A stretch of 64,000 bases of DNA from Kitagawia praeruptora (GCA_037693485.1 CM075346.1:107552501-107616500); one strand, 5' to 3'. Shown: positions 30,769 through 41,397, numbered from the stretch's first letter. Notes: a model not told the origin generated them from the letters alone. Made by a program: numbers and translations.

Positions 30769-33700
30769 ATGGTTCAAACACGAAGAACTGCTCCAGGCAA
30801 TACAGAGCCAATCGCTACCGAGGCTCTACCTCTTAGCTCTGCTCCGCCCCTTACTGAACAAGTACTTCCGACATCTGAGCAAGTACCTCCGGCATCCGGA
30901 ACTATCGTTTCGTACCAAGTTTCTCAACCCCTAGGGACGACTACCCATGTTGAGAGTACGCTACCTCCGATCATCCACACAGTTCCAGGGACTAACCCCC
31001 CTCAAACGGGGATTTCTTCTCTGATTGTAGGTCCCAACAACCTTACACGAGGGGTTCAGATCCACACTACGGATCTCCCCATAAGCACCAATCCAACATA
31101 TGGGATGTCCAATTACGGAGCTGGACCGAGTGGGCATGCCCTGTATATTCGAGATCGAGATTATCGCGATTTTTCTGGTCCTTATTCAGATGAATCATCT
31201 TCTGACGATGATTACGAGCGTGATGAAGCCCCAAGGAGGCGACGTGCAAGTAAAGAGCCTATGGGGAGAACTCGAACTATCCATGATGGACTCACTTCAA
31301 CAGTTGCTGAGAGGATTAAGGCTTATGAAGCCGAGATCTTAAAGTTAAAGGAAGATATGGCCAGGGAGCAAGCCAGATCAAATCTGACTTTGCCACCTCC
31401 CACGTCAGGACCGATTCCCTTCATAGATCTGGAGAGACCTCTAAGGAGGCAAAGAAGGACTACCGTCCCACCTGAAAGAACTACAAGGGTGGAAACCCCT
31501 AAAAGCAACCCTAAGGATCTGATGCCACTTGGGGACCCTGATGATCCCACACCTCCGTTTACTGAAGACGTGATGAATGCTCATATCTCAAAGAAGTTTA
31601 AGATGCCAACAATCAAAGCTTATGATGGAATGGGTGATCCTGCCAACCACGTTAGAACGTTCTCAAACGCACTGCTGTTGCAGCCTGCAAGCGACGCTTT
31701 GAAGTGTAGGGCGTTCCCTCAAACTTTGTCAGGCATGGCTCAAAGATGGTATAGTCGGCTTCCTGCAAACTCGATTGGTTCCTTTAAGGAGTTGAGTGCT
31801 GCCTTCATTAGTCAGTTTATCAGCGGAAGAACGCATGAGAAAAGCTCTGCATCTCTTATGTATGTGGTACAAGGGAAGAGCGAAAGTCTGAGAGACTACC
31901 TTAAGAGGTTCACCAAGGAGACTCTGAACATCACTGATCTGGACAATAAGGTTGCAATGGTAGCCTTGGAGCATGGTACCACCGACTTATACTTTAAGAG
32001 ATCGTTGGCAAAACATCCCCCGGAGAATATGGCTGATCTCCAACGAAGGGCTGATAAGTACATCAAGGCCGAGGATAGCACGAAGAAGGAGGTCACATTA
32101 GGCAATGGTCAGGGAAACAGTGATACAAAAAAGCGTAAGCAAGGGCAGGAGTACGATGCTAGGGACAAGTATCCCCGAACTAGCAAGGACTCTGATTCGC
32201 CACCAAAAAAGAACTTGGGACCAAGGTTCTCTGACTATGCAAGGTTGAATGCCCCCAGAAGTCAAATCTTGTTGGAAATTGAGAAGGATAAAGACTTCCG
32301 ATGGCCGAAGCCACTCAGGGGAGACCCCGCAAAGAGGAATAAGGATCAGTACTGTAGGTTCCACCGAGATGTAGGACATGACACGGATGATTGCAGACAG
32401 TTGAAGGACGAGATTGAATTCTTGATCCGTAAAGGAAAGCTGAACAATTTCACAAAGGGTGGAGATCATGGAACCCAAAGAGGGGATTACAACAGGAGAA
32501 ACAATGACAGGAGGGATAACGATCGTGACCGCAACACGCAGCCCCGAGGGCCAGTTATCAACATGATCTGGGGAGGCCCAACAGCGGCCGGTACAACCCG
32601 CAATTCTCGAAAGGCATACGCAAGGGAAGTGATGCATATTGTGGGAGAGGCCCCGAAGCGTGCTAGAACAGAAACCGTGATTGGTTTTGATGACTCTGAT
32701 CTGGAAGGGGTGAAATTCCCCCATGATGACCCATTAGTTATAACCCCTGTGATTGGGAACTCGGAGGTAAAACGAGTCTTGATAGACAATGGAGCTTCTG
32801 TTGACATTCTGTTTCATGATGCGTTTGTGAAGATGGGATATGCCGATTCTCAGCTAACTCCGACTAACATGCCTATTTATGGGTTCAATGGGGTTGAGTC
32901 CAAGGTCGAGGGTACTATCCAGTTACCCGTGACAATCGGGCAGGAACCTAAGGAAGCTACTCAAATGCTAAACTTTCTGGTAATTAAGGCAGCCTCGACT
33001 TATAACGCAATCCTGGGAAGGACTGGACTTCATGCGTTCAAGGCTGTTGCCTCAACATATCACATGAAGATTAAGTTTCCAACCCGAAACGGGGTTGGAG
33101 AACAGAAAGGCGACCAGAAGATGGCAAGAAGTTGTTATGTGTCCGCCCTAAGAGCTGATGGAGTCGGGGGGCAGGTACTCCCAATTGAAGACATGGATGT
33201 CCGTAGTGATGATGAACAGCGAGGAAAGCCAGCAGAGGATTTAATACCCGTCCCTCTAGAGCTGAGCGACCCGGAGAAGGTTACATACATAGGAGCATCT
33301 CTGAGGGAACCCCTGAAGGGCGAATTGATAGCGTTCTTGCAAGAGAATAGCGATGTGTTTGCTTGGACAGCAGCAGACATGCCAGGGATTGACCCCCAAC
33401 TTATAACTCATAGGTTGAACGTCGATCCTGAACGGAAGAAAATAAAGCAGAAAAAGAGGAATTTTGCTCCTGAAAGGCAAGAGGCCATTAAGCAAGAAGT
33501 TGATAAGCTTTTGGAAGCTGGGTTCATTGAGGAGATTCAGTTCCCTGAATGGTTGGCTAATCCCGTCATGGTCAAGAAAGCGAATGGAAAATGGAGAATG
33601 TGCATCGACTTCACAGATTTGAACGATGCATGCCCAAAGGATTGTTTCCCTCTACCAAGGATTGACACCCTAATAGATGCTACAGCTGGACACGAGATGT

Positions 33701-36492
33701 TAAGTTTCATGGATGGTTTCAGCGGATACAATCAGATTAAGATGCACAAGGACGACATTCCTAAGGTATCTTTCATAACCGACTTTGGTGTTTTCTGCTA
33801 TCTTGTTATGGCTTTTGGTCTAAAGAATGCAGGAGCTACCTACCAACGATTGGTGAATAAGATATTCGCCCATCTGATTGGAAAAACCATGGAGGTCTAT
33901 GTTGATGACATGTTAGTCAAGAGCCTACTCAAGGCAGATCATATAGGGCACCTCAGAGAGGCATTTGAAGTGCTAAGGCACCATAAGATGATGCTAAATC
34001 CAGCAAAGTGTGCTTTTGGTGTTGGATCGGGAAAATTTTTGGGGCTGATGGTTTCCAAGAGAGGCATAGAGGCCAACCCGGACAAGATTAAGGCTATTCT
34101 GGACATGGAGTCACCCCGCTCAATACGAGATGTACAGAAATTAACTGGCCGGGTTGCGGCCTTAGGAAGGTTCATCTCCAAGTCTGGTGACAAATGCTTG
34201 CCTTTCTTTCAGGCATTAAAAAAGGTGAAAAATTTTGAGTGGACCACAGAGAGCCAGGAGGCCTTTGAACAGTTGAAGAAATACATGGCTGAAGCCCCGT
34301 TGTTGGCCAAACCTAGTCCTGGAGAGATTCTCTACCTATACCTGGCGATATCTGAACAAGCATTGAGTGCTGTTCTAGTCAAAGAAGAAAAGAAAGTTCA
34401 GAAACCCATCTACTATGTGAGTAAGGTGTTGCATGGGGCGGAATTGAATTACTCTCCCATTGAGAAGTTTGCATTGGCATTAATCACTGCTTCAAGGAAA
34501 TTGAGACCGTACTTTCAGGCTCACAAAATCGAAGTCTTGACAGACCAACAGTTGAGGAGCATATTGCACAGTCCGAAAGCAAGTGGAAGATTGATCAAAT
34601 GGGCTATAGAACTTGGAGAGTTTGATATCAAGTATAAGCCTCGGACAACCATCAAGGCTCAGGCATTGGCTGACTTCGTGGTTGAATGCACTATTGACAA
34701 CCAAGAAGTCGGGGGGCAGGAGATGATAACCACCCCTGAGAACGAGGATAAAGGTGAAGAATTTATAACTGGACAGAAGGAATATTGGGTGCTCTATTTT
34801 GATGGAGCATCAAAAACAAAATCTAGTGGTGCAGGTTTAGTTCTGCAAAGCCCCGATGGGTTCACAGTTGAGTACGCTTTGAAGTTGGACTTTCCAACGA
34901 CCAACAATGAAGCTGAGTATGAAGCCCTGATAGCCGGATTAGGCTTGGCCAGAATCATGAGGGTCAAGAATCTCAAAGTATGTGGAGATTCGAGACTGGT
35001 GGTCTCCCAAGTGAATGGCGAGTTTGAAGCCAAGGATGAGACTATGGCAAAATACCTCAGAGTCGTGAAGGCTGTTATGACTCAGTTTGAAGAATGCTAT
35101 GTGGAACACATTCCGAGAGAGGAGAACGCTAAGGCCGATGCCTTGTCTAAATTTGCTTCTTCTGAAATTGAGAACTATGCAGGTAGTGTTTACTTCCAGG
35201 TCTTGAAGGCCCCGACCATCAACTCTAAGTTGGTAGCACCTATCGATGTGGGAAGCTGTTGGATAGATCCTATTAAAGCTCATCTAGAAACTGGATGGCT
35301 TCCAGACAATGCCTTGGAGGCACGAAAATTGTCAGTAAGAGCATTGAGATATGCCTTGATTGAAGGCATCTTATACAAGAGATCGTTTGTTATCCCGTAC
35401 TTGAAGTGCCTAAGGCCCCAAGAGGCAAGAGAAGCATTGGAGGAAGTTCATGGAGGGATCTGTGGGCAGCACTTGGGGGGCAGAGCCCTAGCTCACAAGA
35501 TTACCCGCCTGGGATTCTATTGGCCGGAGATGTTGGCGGATGCCCAGGACTATGTCAAGAAGTGTGACAGATGTCAAAAGCACGCTCCAATTGTAAGGCA
35601 GCCGCCTGAGATGTTAACTTCGATCAATTCTCCCATCCCGTTTGCAATGTGGGGAATGGACATATTAGGTCCTTTCCCTATGGCTTCGGCACAGAGGAAG
35701 TTTCTGATAGTCGCCATTGACTACTTCACCAAGTGGATTGAGGCTAAACCTTTAGCCAAGATAACCACCAAACAAGTTTCCCAGTTCTTTTGGGAGAACA
35801 TAATTTGTAGATATGGAATCCCGCGAATTCTTGTGACAGATAATGGGACACAATTTAACAATGAGGAATTCAAGAAGTATTGTGAGGAAAATGCTATTGA
35901 GCTTCGTTTTACCTCTGTGGCACATCCGCAAGCGAATGGGCAGGCCGAGGTGGCCAATCGAATTATCCTGGATGGACTAAAGAAAAGGGTCGAGCGCTCA
36001 AGAAACACTTGGGTGGATGAGCTGCTACCTATACTCTGGGCTTATCGCACTACTTGTAAAGTAACTACCGGAGCAACCCCGTTTTTGCTAGCTTATGGAG
36101 CTGAGGCTGTTGTGCCGCTGGAAATCATGCAGGCATCACCTCGAGTTGAGGCATATGAACCTGAAGCTAATGAAGAAGGCATGAGGCTCGCTCTAGATCT
36201 GATTGATGAAGTTAGAGATGAGGCAAACGCCAGAAATGCGGAGCATCAAAAGAAAGCGTCTTTCTATTACAACCACAGGGTTAGGGAGAGGTTCTTTCAG
36301 CAAGGTGACTTGGTTCTCAGGAAGATTGAAGCTTCTGGAGTTGGCCAGAAAGGGAAATTAGCCCCCAACTGGGAAGGACCATATCGAGTCAGAAGGACGC
36401 TAGGACGAGGATCATACAAGTTGGAGACCTTAGATGGGAATGAAGTGCCCCGGACTTGGCATGCTCTGAACTTGAAGATTTATTATGTATAA
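30769..36492 (+). CDS. gag-pol polyprotein of Tat element (1907 aa)
   Basis: A single open frame from ATG (MVQTRRTAPG). Domains in order: gag core (about 290-375, with FPQTLSGMAQRWYSRLP); a CRFHRDVGHDTDDC zinc-like motif (about 527); protease VLIDNGASVDIL (about 670); reverse transcriptase with KWRMCIDFTDLN and VYVDDMLVKS (about 1043); the usual gypsy RNase H (about 1185-1310, ILYLYLAISEQALSAVLV); and a second, archaeal-type RNase H (about 1340-1460, YFDGASKTKSSGAGLVL, NNEAEYEALI, NAKADALSK). Integrase follows, with an HHCC region (CDRCQKH, about 1600) and a DDE core (GMDILGPFP, TDNGTQFN, PQANGQAE, about 1628-1722). The dual RNase H defines Tat. All catalytic motifs are present. Confidence 0.97.
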   Translation: MVQTRRTAPGNTEPIATEALPLSSAPPLTEQVLPTSEQVPPASGTIVSYQVSQPLGTTTHVESTLPPIIHTVPGTNPPQTGISSLIVGPNNLTRGVQIHTTDLPISTNPTYGMSNYGAGPSGHALYIRDRDYRDFSGPYSDESSSDDDYERDEAPRRRRASKEPMGRTRTIHDGLTSTVAERIKAYEAEILKLKEDMAREQARSNLTLPPPTSGPIPFIDLERPLRRQRRTTVPPERTTRVETPKSNPKDLMPLGDPDDPTPPFTEDVMNAHISKKFKMPTIKAYDGMGDPANHVRTFSNALLLQPASDALKCRAFPQTLSGMAQRWYSRLPANSIGSFKELSAAFISQFISGRTHEKSSASLMYVVQGKSESLRDYLKRFTKETLNITDLDNKVAMVALEHGTTDLYFKRSLAKHPPENMADLQRRADKYIKAEDSTKKEVTLGNGQGNSDTKKRKQGQEYDARDKYPRTSKDSDSPPKKNLGPRFSDYARLNAPRSQILLEIEKDKDFRWPKPLRGDPAKRNKDQYCRFHRDVGHDTDDCRQLKDEIEFLIRKGKLNNFTKGGDHGTQRGDYNRRNNDRRDNDRDRNTQPRGPVINMIWGGPTAAGTTRNSRKAYAREVMHIVGEAPKRARTETVIGFDDSDLEGVKFPHDDPLVITPVIGNSEVKRVLIDNGASVDILFHDAFVKMGYADSQLTPTNMPIYGFNGVESKVEGTIQLPVTIGQEPKEATQMLNFLVIKAASTYNAILGRTGLHAFKAVASTYHMKIKFPTRNGVGEQKGDQKMARSCYVSALRADGVGGQVLPIEDMDVRSDDEQRGKPAEDLIPVPLELSDPEKVTYIGASLREPLKGELIAFLQENSDVFAWTAADMPGIDPQLITHRLNVDPERKKIKQKKRNFAPERQEAIKQEVDKLLEAGFIEEIQFPEWLANPVMVKKANGKWRMCIDFTDLNDACPKDCFPLPRIDTLIDATAGHEMLSFMDGFSGYNQIKMHKDDIPKVSFITDFGVFCYLVMAFGLKNAGATYQRLVNKIFAHLIGKTMEVYVDDMLVKSLLKADHIGHLREAFEVLRHHKMMLNPAKCAFGVGSGKFLGLMVSKRGIEANPDKIKAILDMESPRSIRDVQKLTGRVAALGRFISKSGDKCLPFFQALKKVKNFEWTTESQEAFEQLKKYMAEAPLLAKPSPGEILYLYLAISEQALSAVLVKEEKKVQKPIYYVSKVLHGAELNYSPIEKFALALITASRKLRPYFQAHKIEVLTDQQLRSILHSPKASGRLIKWAIELGEFDIKYKPRTTIKAQALADFVVECTIDNQEVGGQEMITTPENEDKGEEFITGQKEYWVLYFDGASKTKSSGAGLVLQSPDGFTVEYALKLDFPTTNNEAEYEALIAGLGLARIMRVKNLKVCGDSRLVVSQVNGEFEAKDETMAKYLRVVKAVMTQFEECYVEHIPREENAKADALSKFASSEIENYAGSVYFQVLKAPTINSKLVAPIDVGSCWIDPIKAHLETGWLPDNALEARKLSVRALRYALIEGILYKRSFVIPYLKCLRPQEAREALEEVHGGICGQHLGGRALAHKITRLGFYWPEMLADAQDYVKKCDRCQKHAPIVRQPPEMLTSINSPIPFAMWGMDILGPFPMASAQRKFLIVAIDYFTKWIEAKPLAKITTKQVSQFFWENIICRYGIPRILVTDNGTQFNNEEFKKYCEENAIELRFTSVAHPQANGQAEVANRIILDGLKKRVERSRNTWVDELLPILWAYRTTCKVTTGATPFLLAYGAEAVVPLEIMQASPRVEAYEPEANEEGMRLALDLIDEVRDEANARNAEHQKKASFYYNHRVRERFFQQGDLVLRKIEASGVGQKGKLAPNWEGPYRVRRTLGRGSYKLETLDGNEVPRTWHALNLKIYYV

Positions 36493-36904
36493 GCCTTCCT
36501 AATAAGGACTTGGCTTTTAGCTATTTATAAATAAAAGTAGAAATAAGGTTCGATGAAACCATTCCAGGGACTAGTACCCCGAGTAGGACCATAGTATCTA
36601 TGTAAGGGTTGAACCCTCTTTCGAGATATCAATGCAAATCTGTTTTCCATTCTATGATTCTATGTTTTGTTTATGTACCAAGCACCTGTTGAGTGCAAGT
36701 CTGGAAAGATCAAGTACTGAAAGTAAATAAGCATATGAATAAAGGAAACAGATGCATAAATAAAACGCCCTGAAGGGCCATGGTTTAAGTTAAGCTACAA
36801 CACACGAATAAAAGTTAAGTCCCGAAGGACATTGACTGAAAGATGATAAAATAAAGCCACAAACGGCTAGATAAAGGCCGTGCAAGGCCATAGGGGAACC
36901 CATC
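36493..36904 (+). other. Non-coding stretch between pol stop and the antisense gene
   Basis: About 410 bp without coding signals on the + strand. It would serve as 3' flank for both the sense pol transcript and the convergent antisense transcript. It contains repeated short words such as CGAAGGACA and GCCGTGCAAGGCCA. No clear poly-A signal was assigned for the antisense gene. Confidence 0.45.
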
Positions 36905-39026
36905 CTACTTAGTTGGGGATTCTTCCTCGCTGCTCTCCTCGCCCGACTCCTCCTCACCTGAATCCTCTTCTTCGCCGGACTCTTCACCTGAAGTTTCTTC
37001 CTCGGCTTGATCAACGACCGCCATAGGTTGAGTAGTAGTCTCCACATCTTCGGTTTCCTCCTCCCCGGAGGATGAAGTCGAACTGTCTTCGTTACGGATC
37101 ACCCTCTTGCCTGGGATCGGTTGTCGAACAACTCCAACTTTCCTGGCAGGCGGGGGCTTTTTTCCACGGGATCCCGAAGAACTTGAGTCTTGACTAGCAG
37201 CTGGAGGACGCCTCCTGGATCCCGAAGATCTACGGCTACCTTTAGAGCCTGAACCTGATGCTTGGGGAACAATCCTGGTTCCCGATCCAGAGGCAAGGTT
37301 TGCACGGTCCTCGTCACCCGCAGTCCAGAAAGGGCAAGGAAAATCAGAGGGGATAACCACTGAGGGATGTTTGCTACTTACAGCACTGATTGCCTTGTCC
37401 CAACCAACAGACATGTTGTAAGGACGTACCTCATCATCATGATCATCAAAGAACTTTAGAAACTCTTCAGATTTATGATATGCCTTAATCAATTTATTAG
37501 CATCATTCATCTTCTTTTGAGCCAAGGAGGCAAGTTGCTTTCGGGAGGATAAGGCATCCGCTTCGGCATGGGTAACTTGAGAATGCAGGTCATCAATCTC
37601 TTCCTGGAACCTAGCTGAGTCAGTCTTCAAGGATATATTCTCATCCCTGAAAGCCAGGCCTTGGGTACAGACAGCTTGGAAGAAGGCATTAGCCTACAAT
37701 CAAAGTTCACAAAGCATAAGGAGTGTGAAAGAGGTAAATCATACCAGAATTGGTAGGAAAAGTATCTCACCTGATACAAGGCTTGGGAGCCCAGAAGTTG
37801 ATTCTCATTCATTTTGTCCCCAGCAAGTAAGGACAGTCTATCAGGAGGAGTAACAGAAAGCTTCGACCAGTCTAGGGATAGTTCAGGACTCCCAGAAACC
37901 GAGTCTTGTTCACATATACCCCAGGATGGCATAAAGGGGGTTCTGATACTTCCACGGGATCTCTTCCCGCCTTGAGAGCAACCTTCCAAGAAGTTGGGAA
38001 TCCGAGGCTTAGCGGGATTCAAAAGCTCCTCAGCTTTTTTCTTCATTCTTTGAGTCACGGTCGGCTGATTTTGAGGACGGCTGTCAATCTCCTCCGCAGC
38101 TGAAACACAAAGAGAAAACACAGATATAAGAACAAACAGAGTTCATAAGAAGCTTAAGTAAGGAAATTACCCTCAACGGAAAGAAAGCTAAGGCCAGCTT
38201 CGATAAGGTTCTTTTCATTCAGAAACATTTTATAATGGGTACTGCCATCATCGGCCAGAAGCCAATCTCGATCCTGTAACTCCGAATCATCAAGGTCGCA
38301 AATGAAGTGTTTACTATCTTGCACAACTCCGAATCTCTTGACGAAGAAGTTACCCCAATCACCGCCTTTCCATTCAAGAATTACAAACTCTCTCTCCCAG
38401 AAATGTTGGGAATCTGGTAAAGAATAAGGGTTCACCATGTGTGGAATTTTGGCCCTGTGCTTGAGACTGACCCATCCTTTCTTTTGGTCGGAAGAGTTAC
38501 TGGCTATGAAGATACTTCGAAATAATGTAGTAGTCGGGTGAATCTCCAATTGACGACATCTTATTAAAAATATAGAGATATATCTCCAAGAGTTGGGATA
38601 CAACTGACAGGGATGAATCTGATACTCTGCCAGCAATCTTACGATGAAGTTATCAACGGGGAATCTGAACCCAGCATCCAGAGCACCCCAGTGGACGCAA
38701 AGCCTCTCGGGGTGCCAGTTACAGGTCCTGTCTGATGGTTTTGCGAGACGAACTTTGATAGCACTCGGAAAGTGATATGAGTCCTTTATTTTCTGGACAT
38801 CTTTTTCGTTTAACTTACTGGGACTGCTAAAAGCATCTAAACTAGCACAGTTCGGGAATGTGTCCCTCATAATATTAAGAAGATCTAGTAAGGATTCAAA
38901 TTTACGATCAACGAATGAAGAAGGTTTGATTTCTTCCTTACCTTTAGCTGTCCTCATCTTACTCCTCTTTGCCATGGCTTCCATCATGGATACAGGGGGA
39001 GCCACTGGCCGGTTACCTTCTGACAT
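36905..39026 (-). CDS. Antisense three-exon gene inside Tat element (predicted 657 aa; gypsy-type transposon domain)
   Basis: Predicted exons are 39026-38171, 38099-37771 and 37693-36905. The introns are 71 and 77 bp, with donors GTAATTTC and GTGAGATA and acceptors GTGTTTCAG and GATTGTAG. Phases agree and the joined frame is a multiple of three. The start is ATG at 39026 (MSEGNRPVAPPV), 107 bp after a TATA box. Exon 1 holds the PF04195-like 'putative gypsy type transposon' domain (FPVDNFIVRLLAEYQI, PNSWRYISIFLIRCRQLE). Exon 2 is short and basic at its start. Exon 3 starts with a coiled coil, then is Ser/Arg/Pro-rich and ends in an acidic Glu/Ser tail (SGEESGEEE). Antisense ORFs of this kind are known from some Tat elements; their function is unknown. 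Confidence 0.82.
37694..37770 (-). other. Predicted intron 2 of the Tat antisense gene (77 bp)
   Basis: On the minus strand TATCAG|GTGAGATA and TTTGATTGTAG|GCTAAT. Both exons meet at a codon boundary. The intron is T-rich, as plant introns are. Confidence 0.85.
38100..38170 (-). other. Predicted intron 1 of the Tat antisense gene (71 bp)
   Basis: On the minus strand GAGG|GTAATTTC opens and TTTGTGTTTCAG|CTGCGG closes it. Reading through would hit a stop within four codons, whereas splicing joins the exons in phase at an Ala codon. Confidence 0.8.
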
Positions 39027-39132
39027 CTTGATTACAAAGCTGGAACTTGATCTTGAAACTTGAAGGCTAGAGAGCTTAAGAATTTGAAAACCCAGAAGTG
39101 AAGAAGTGAATGAAATGAAAGCTACCACACTT

Positions 39133-39140
39133 CTTTTATA
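39133..39140 (-). promoter_or_regulatory. TATA box of the Tat antisense gene
   Basis: TATAAAAG on the minus strand, within the palindrome CTTTTATAAAAG. It is 107 bp before the ATG at 39026, a normal distance for a plant core promoter plus short leader. Confidence 0.65.
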
Positions 39141-39508
39141 AAAGAAATATGACCTGCTGTAAAAGGTTGAAGTTCAGTCTGGTTCGCGTTTACAGGTCAT
39201 CTATCGTTTAAAGATGAAAAAAGGACAGAAATTGCTCGTTTTATACAGAAAGGATCGTTAAAATTCAAATATGCCAAAGAAGAAATAGCTGATGTTTGAA
39301 TAATATCGTCGGAAGTCACGAGTGACCAAACTGACGATCCAAGATCAAGGTCAAGTTCCTTGATCCTGAAGATAACAAAGTCATGAATGGCCAAAATGAT
39401 GGTTTGAGATTCAGATCAAAGTCTTTGATCCTCAAGATCATTAATGATTTTCACGTCTGGGTTAACTAGCTAGCCAAGAAGCAATCGACCGCGACGCACA
39501 AGGGACCT

Positions 39509-39798
39509 CAGCCGACCAGGTCCCGGAAGACCAGGTCCCGGCCGACCAACCTATTTTAAGGAGGGTCAGCCGACCAGGTCCCGGAAGACCAGGTCCCGGC
39601 CGACCAACCTATTTTAAGGAGGGTCAGCCGACCAGGTCCCGGAAGACCAGGTCCCGGCCGACCAACCTATTTTAAGGAGGGTCAGCCGACCAGGTCCCGG
39701 AAGACCAGGTCCCGGCCGACCAACCTATTTTAAGGAGGGTCAGCCGACCAGGTCCCGGAAGACCAGGTCCCGGCCGACCAACTTACTTTGGAGGGGTT
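39509..39798. repeat. 58-bp minisatellite in Tat 3' region (5 copies)
   Basis: Units start CAGCCGACCAGGTCCCGG at 39509, 39567, 39625, 39683 and 39741. The first four are essentially identical and the last diverges at its end. Each unit holds two inner copies of GACCAGGTCCCGG. Tandem arrays in the 3' untranslated part are a known trait of Tat elements and can seed satellites. Confidence 0.95.
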
Positions 39799-40380
39799 CA
39801 GCCGACCAGCTTCTGAACCTGGATCCCCCCGGTCCAGGTTCAGTTCTTGGTCCTGGATCCCTACCTTTTCAGCAAATGATTTTGGACATGGTTCTCGACT
39901 TTTTCAGCGAATATCAGATGATTATCAATGTTAAAGAGAGGCCAAGGTTAGCCATGAAGGCCAAGATGAGTCATGAAGGCCAAAGTTGGCCATGAAGTCA
40001 CAAGCGACCATACTGACGATTCGTAATTAAGGTCAAGACTATGGATCCTTAGGACCATGGATGGTTTCTGATCCTAGATCCACACTCTCTATTGAAATCA
40101 AGAAGGAGTCTAAGTTCAAGTTTTTTAGGCCAATTATTGACTAGTTAGCCCTAGAAGAGGAATTTCAGCCAACCAAGTCCCGGAAGACCAGCTTCTGGCC
40201 GACCAGCTCCCCTGGAGGAGGGCCAGCCGACCAGCTTCTGGCCGACCAGGTCTCAGCCGACCAGCTTTTGGCCGACCAGCTCATTTTCAGGGGGTCCAGC
40301 CGACCAGCTTCTGAACCTGGATCCCCCCGGTCCAGGTTCAGTTCTTGGTCCTGGATCCCTACTTTTTCAGTGAACTTTTA
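39799..40380. repeat. Diverged GCCGACCAG repeats and two GAACCTGGA hairpins
   Basis: Related words (CAGCCGACCAGCTTCTG) recur between 39799 and 40315. A hairpin with 9-bp arms, GAACCTGGA and TCCAGGTTC with a 9-bp loop, occurs at 39815-39841 and again at 40313-40339, each followed by CAGTTCTTGGTCCTGGATCC. The segment 39799-39945 is thus a diverged duplicate of about 40298-40425. Confidence 0.8.
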
Positions 40381-40439
40381 AACCTAAATCTCGACTTTTT
40401 CAGCAAATCTTGGATGATTGTTAATGATGAAAAGAGATT

Positions 40440-40640
40440 GGGGTTAGCACAGATTAGTGCCGATTAGCACCGTTTAGTGCTGTTTAAGCACTGATTAGTG
40501 CCGGTTAGCACTGTTTAGCGCCGATTAGTGCCGTTAGTGCCATTTGATGCCACCTAACATTGTTTAACACTGTTTAAACATTGTTTAAGGCTGATTAGCG
40601 CTGTGTAGTGCCGTTTAACACTGATTAGTGTCGTTCAACG
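40440..40640. repeat. Degenerate GATTAGTGCC short-period repeat
   Basis: About 200 bp built from variants of GATTAGTGCC, GTTTAGTGC and GTTTAACACT with a period near 10-14 bp. It is the last feature before the polypurine tract and LTR. Confidence 0.8.
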
Positions 40641-40780
40641 TCATCGTAAATGCGTCGGTCGCTCCACGCTTTACATCAAGATGATATTGTTGAAAATACT
40701 CGCGTAAGAGCAATAAACCCTGACCCAAGTCTCGAATAAGGCCGTTATAACTTCAAGGAAAACCTGATCAGTTTTCCTAG

Positions 40781-40795
40781 AAGTTGGGGGGCAAA
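40781..40795 (+). other. Polypurine tract of Tat element
   Basis: AAGTTGGGGGGCAAA directly precedes the 3' LTR start TGATATGGGC. The same GGGGGGCAAATGATA junction appears on the minus strand at the right-edge element (63865-63879). Confidence 0.85.
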
Positions 40796-41290
40796 TGATA
40801 TGGGCTAAAAGTAAGCCCTAAAACATATTTAATGTGGCATTAATTAGACCTAGAATGGTCCAAACGTGGGGCCCACCAGATGGGCCCAAACCCTAACTAT
40901 AATATTAATTTCGTAATTAATATTAGGGGTAATAAACAGCTCAGCAAGTAAGAGTCAAACAAGGATATTATTCTTGCCTGACTTAGTCTCCAAGATACAT
41001 ATTCCAACATGGAAACTGACTCCTACAAGGAAGGAGTCTAGAACCTTCCTTGAGGCGGTGACTTGCCCACCAAGTCACCTAACCCTACTACGATTTTAGG
41101 GTTTCTCAGCCTATATAAAGGGTCTGACCCCTCACCTCAGAACTACGTTTTATTGGCTTGATTCTCTAATACAGAGATACGTAGGCATTCTGTGAGGACC
41201 GTTTAGTCTTGAACGCAGAAGCAGCCATTAGAGCACGAAGCTCCCGAACCCTAGCCGTTATAATCATAACCTAGTTTTTATTCCACAACA
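40796..41290 (+). repeat. 3' LTR of Tat element (495 bp)
   Basis: Matches the 5' LTR base for base by eye. The TATA copy lies at 41112-41119. The LTR is followed by TSD ATTCC (41291-41295). Confidence 0.95.
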
Positions 41291-41396
41291 ATTCCAATAA
41301 CCAATATATTTTTCTAAATAAAAATAAAAATAATATATTTATATTAATTTATTAATACAATTTATCGGTCGGTGCGTAGCACGGGTAGAACGCTAG
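41291..41396 (+). mobile_element. Helitron-like copy B, 3' terminal segment
   Basis: Resumes copy B after the Tat insertion. It ends CGGTGCGTAGCACGGGTAGA-ACG-CTAG followed by T, sharing CGGTGCGTAGCACGGGTA with the end of copy A. The short hairpin and CTAG-T fit Helitron 3' ends. Confidence 0.65.
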
Positions 41397-41397
41397 T

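Larger units (their letters stand above)
30241..41290 (+). mobile_element. Complete Ty3/gypsy Tat-lineage retrotransposon (11050 bp)
   Basis: The two 495-bp LTRs (30241-30735 and 40796-41290) look identical by eye, which implies a very recent insertion. A primer site, one uninterrupted gag-pol ORF, a long 3' region with an antisense gene and tandem repeats, and a polypurine tract follow in order. The TSD ATTCC flanks both ends. Two RNase H-like domains before integrase place it in the Tat group. It looks autonomous and intact. Confidence 0.97.

Noticed and set aside
32098..32807. Minus-strand ORFs opposite the Tat gag-pol
   Set aside because: Shadows of the intact 1907-aa frame; no start context, splice sites or domains, unlike the antisense gene at 36905-39026.
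39509..39798. CRISPR-like array
   Set aside because: The units are contiguous 58-bp repeats without unique spacers, inside a plant retrotransposon.
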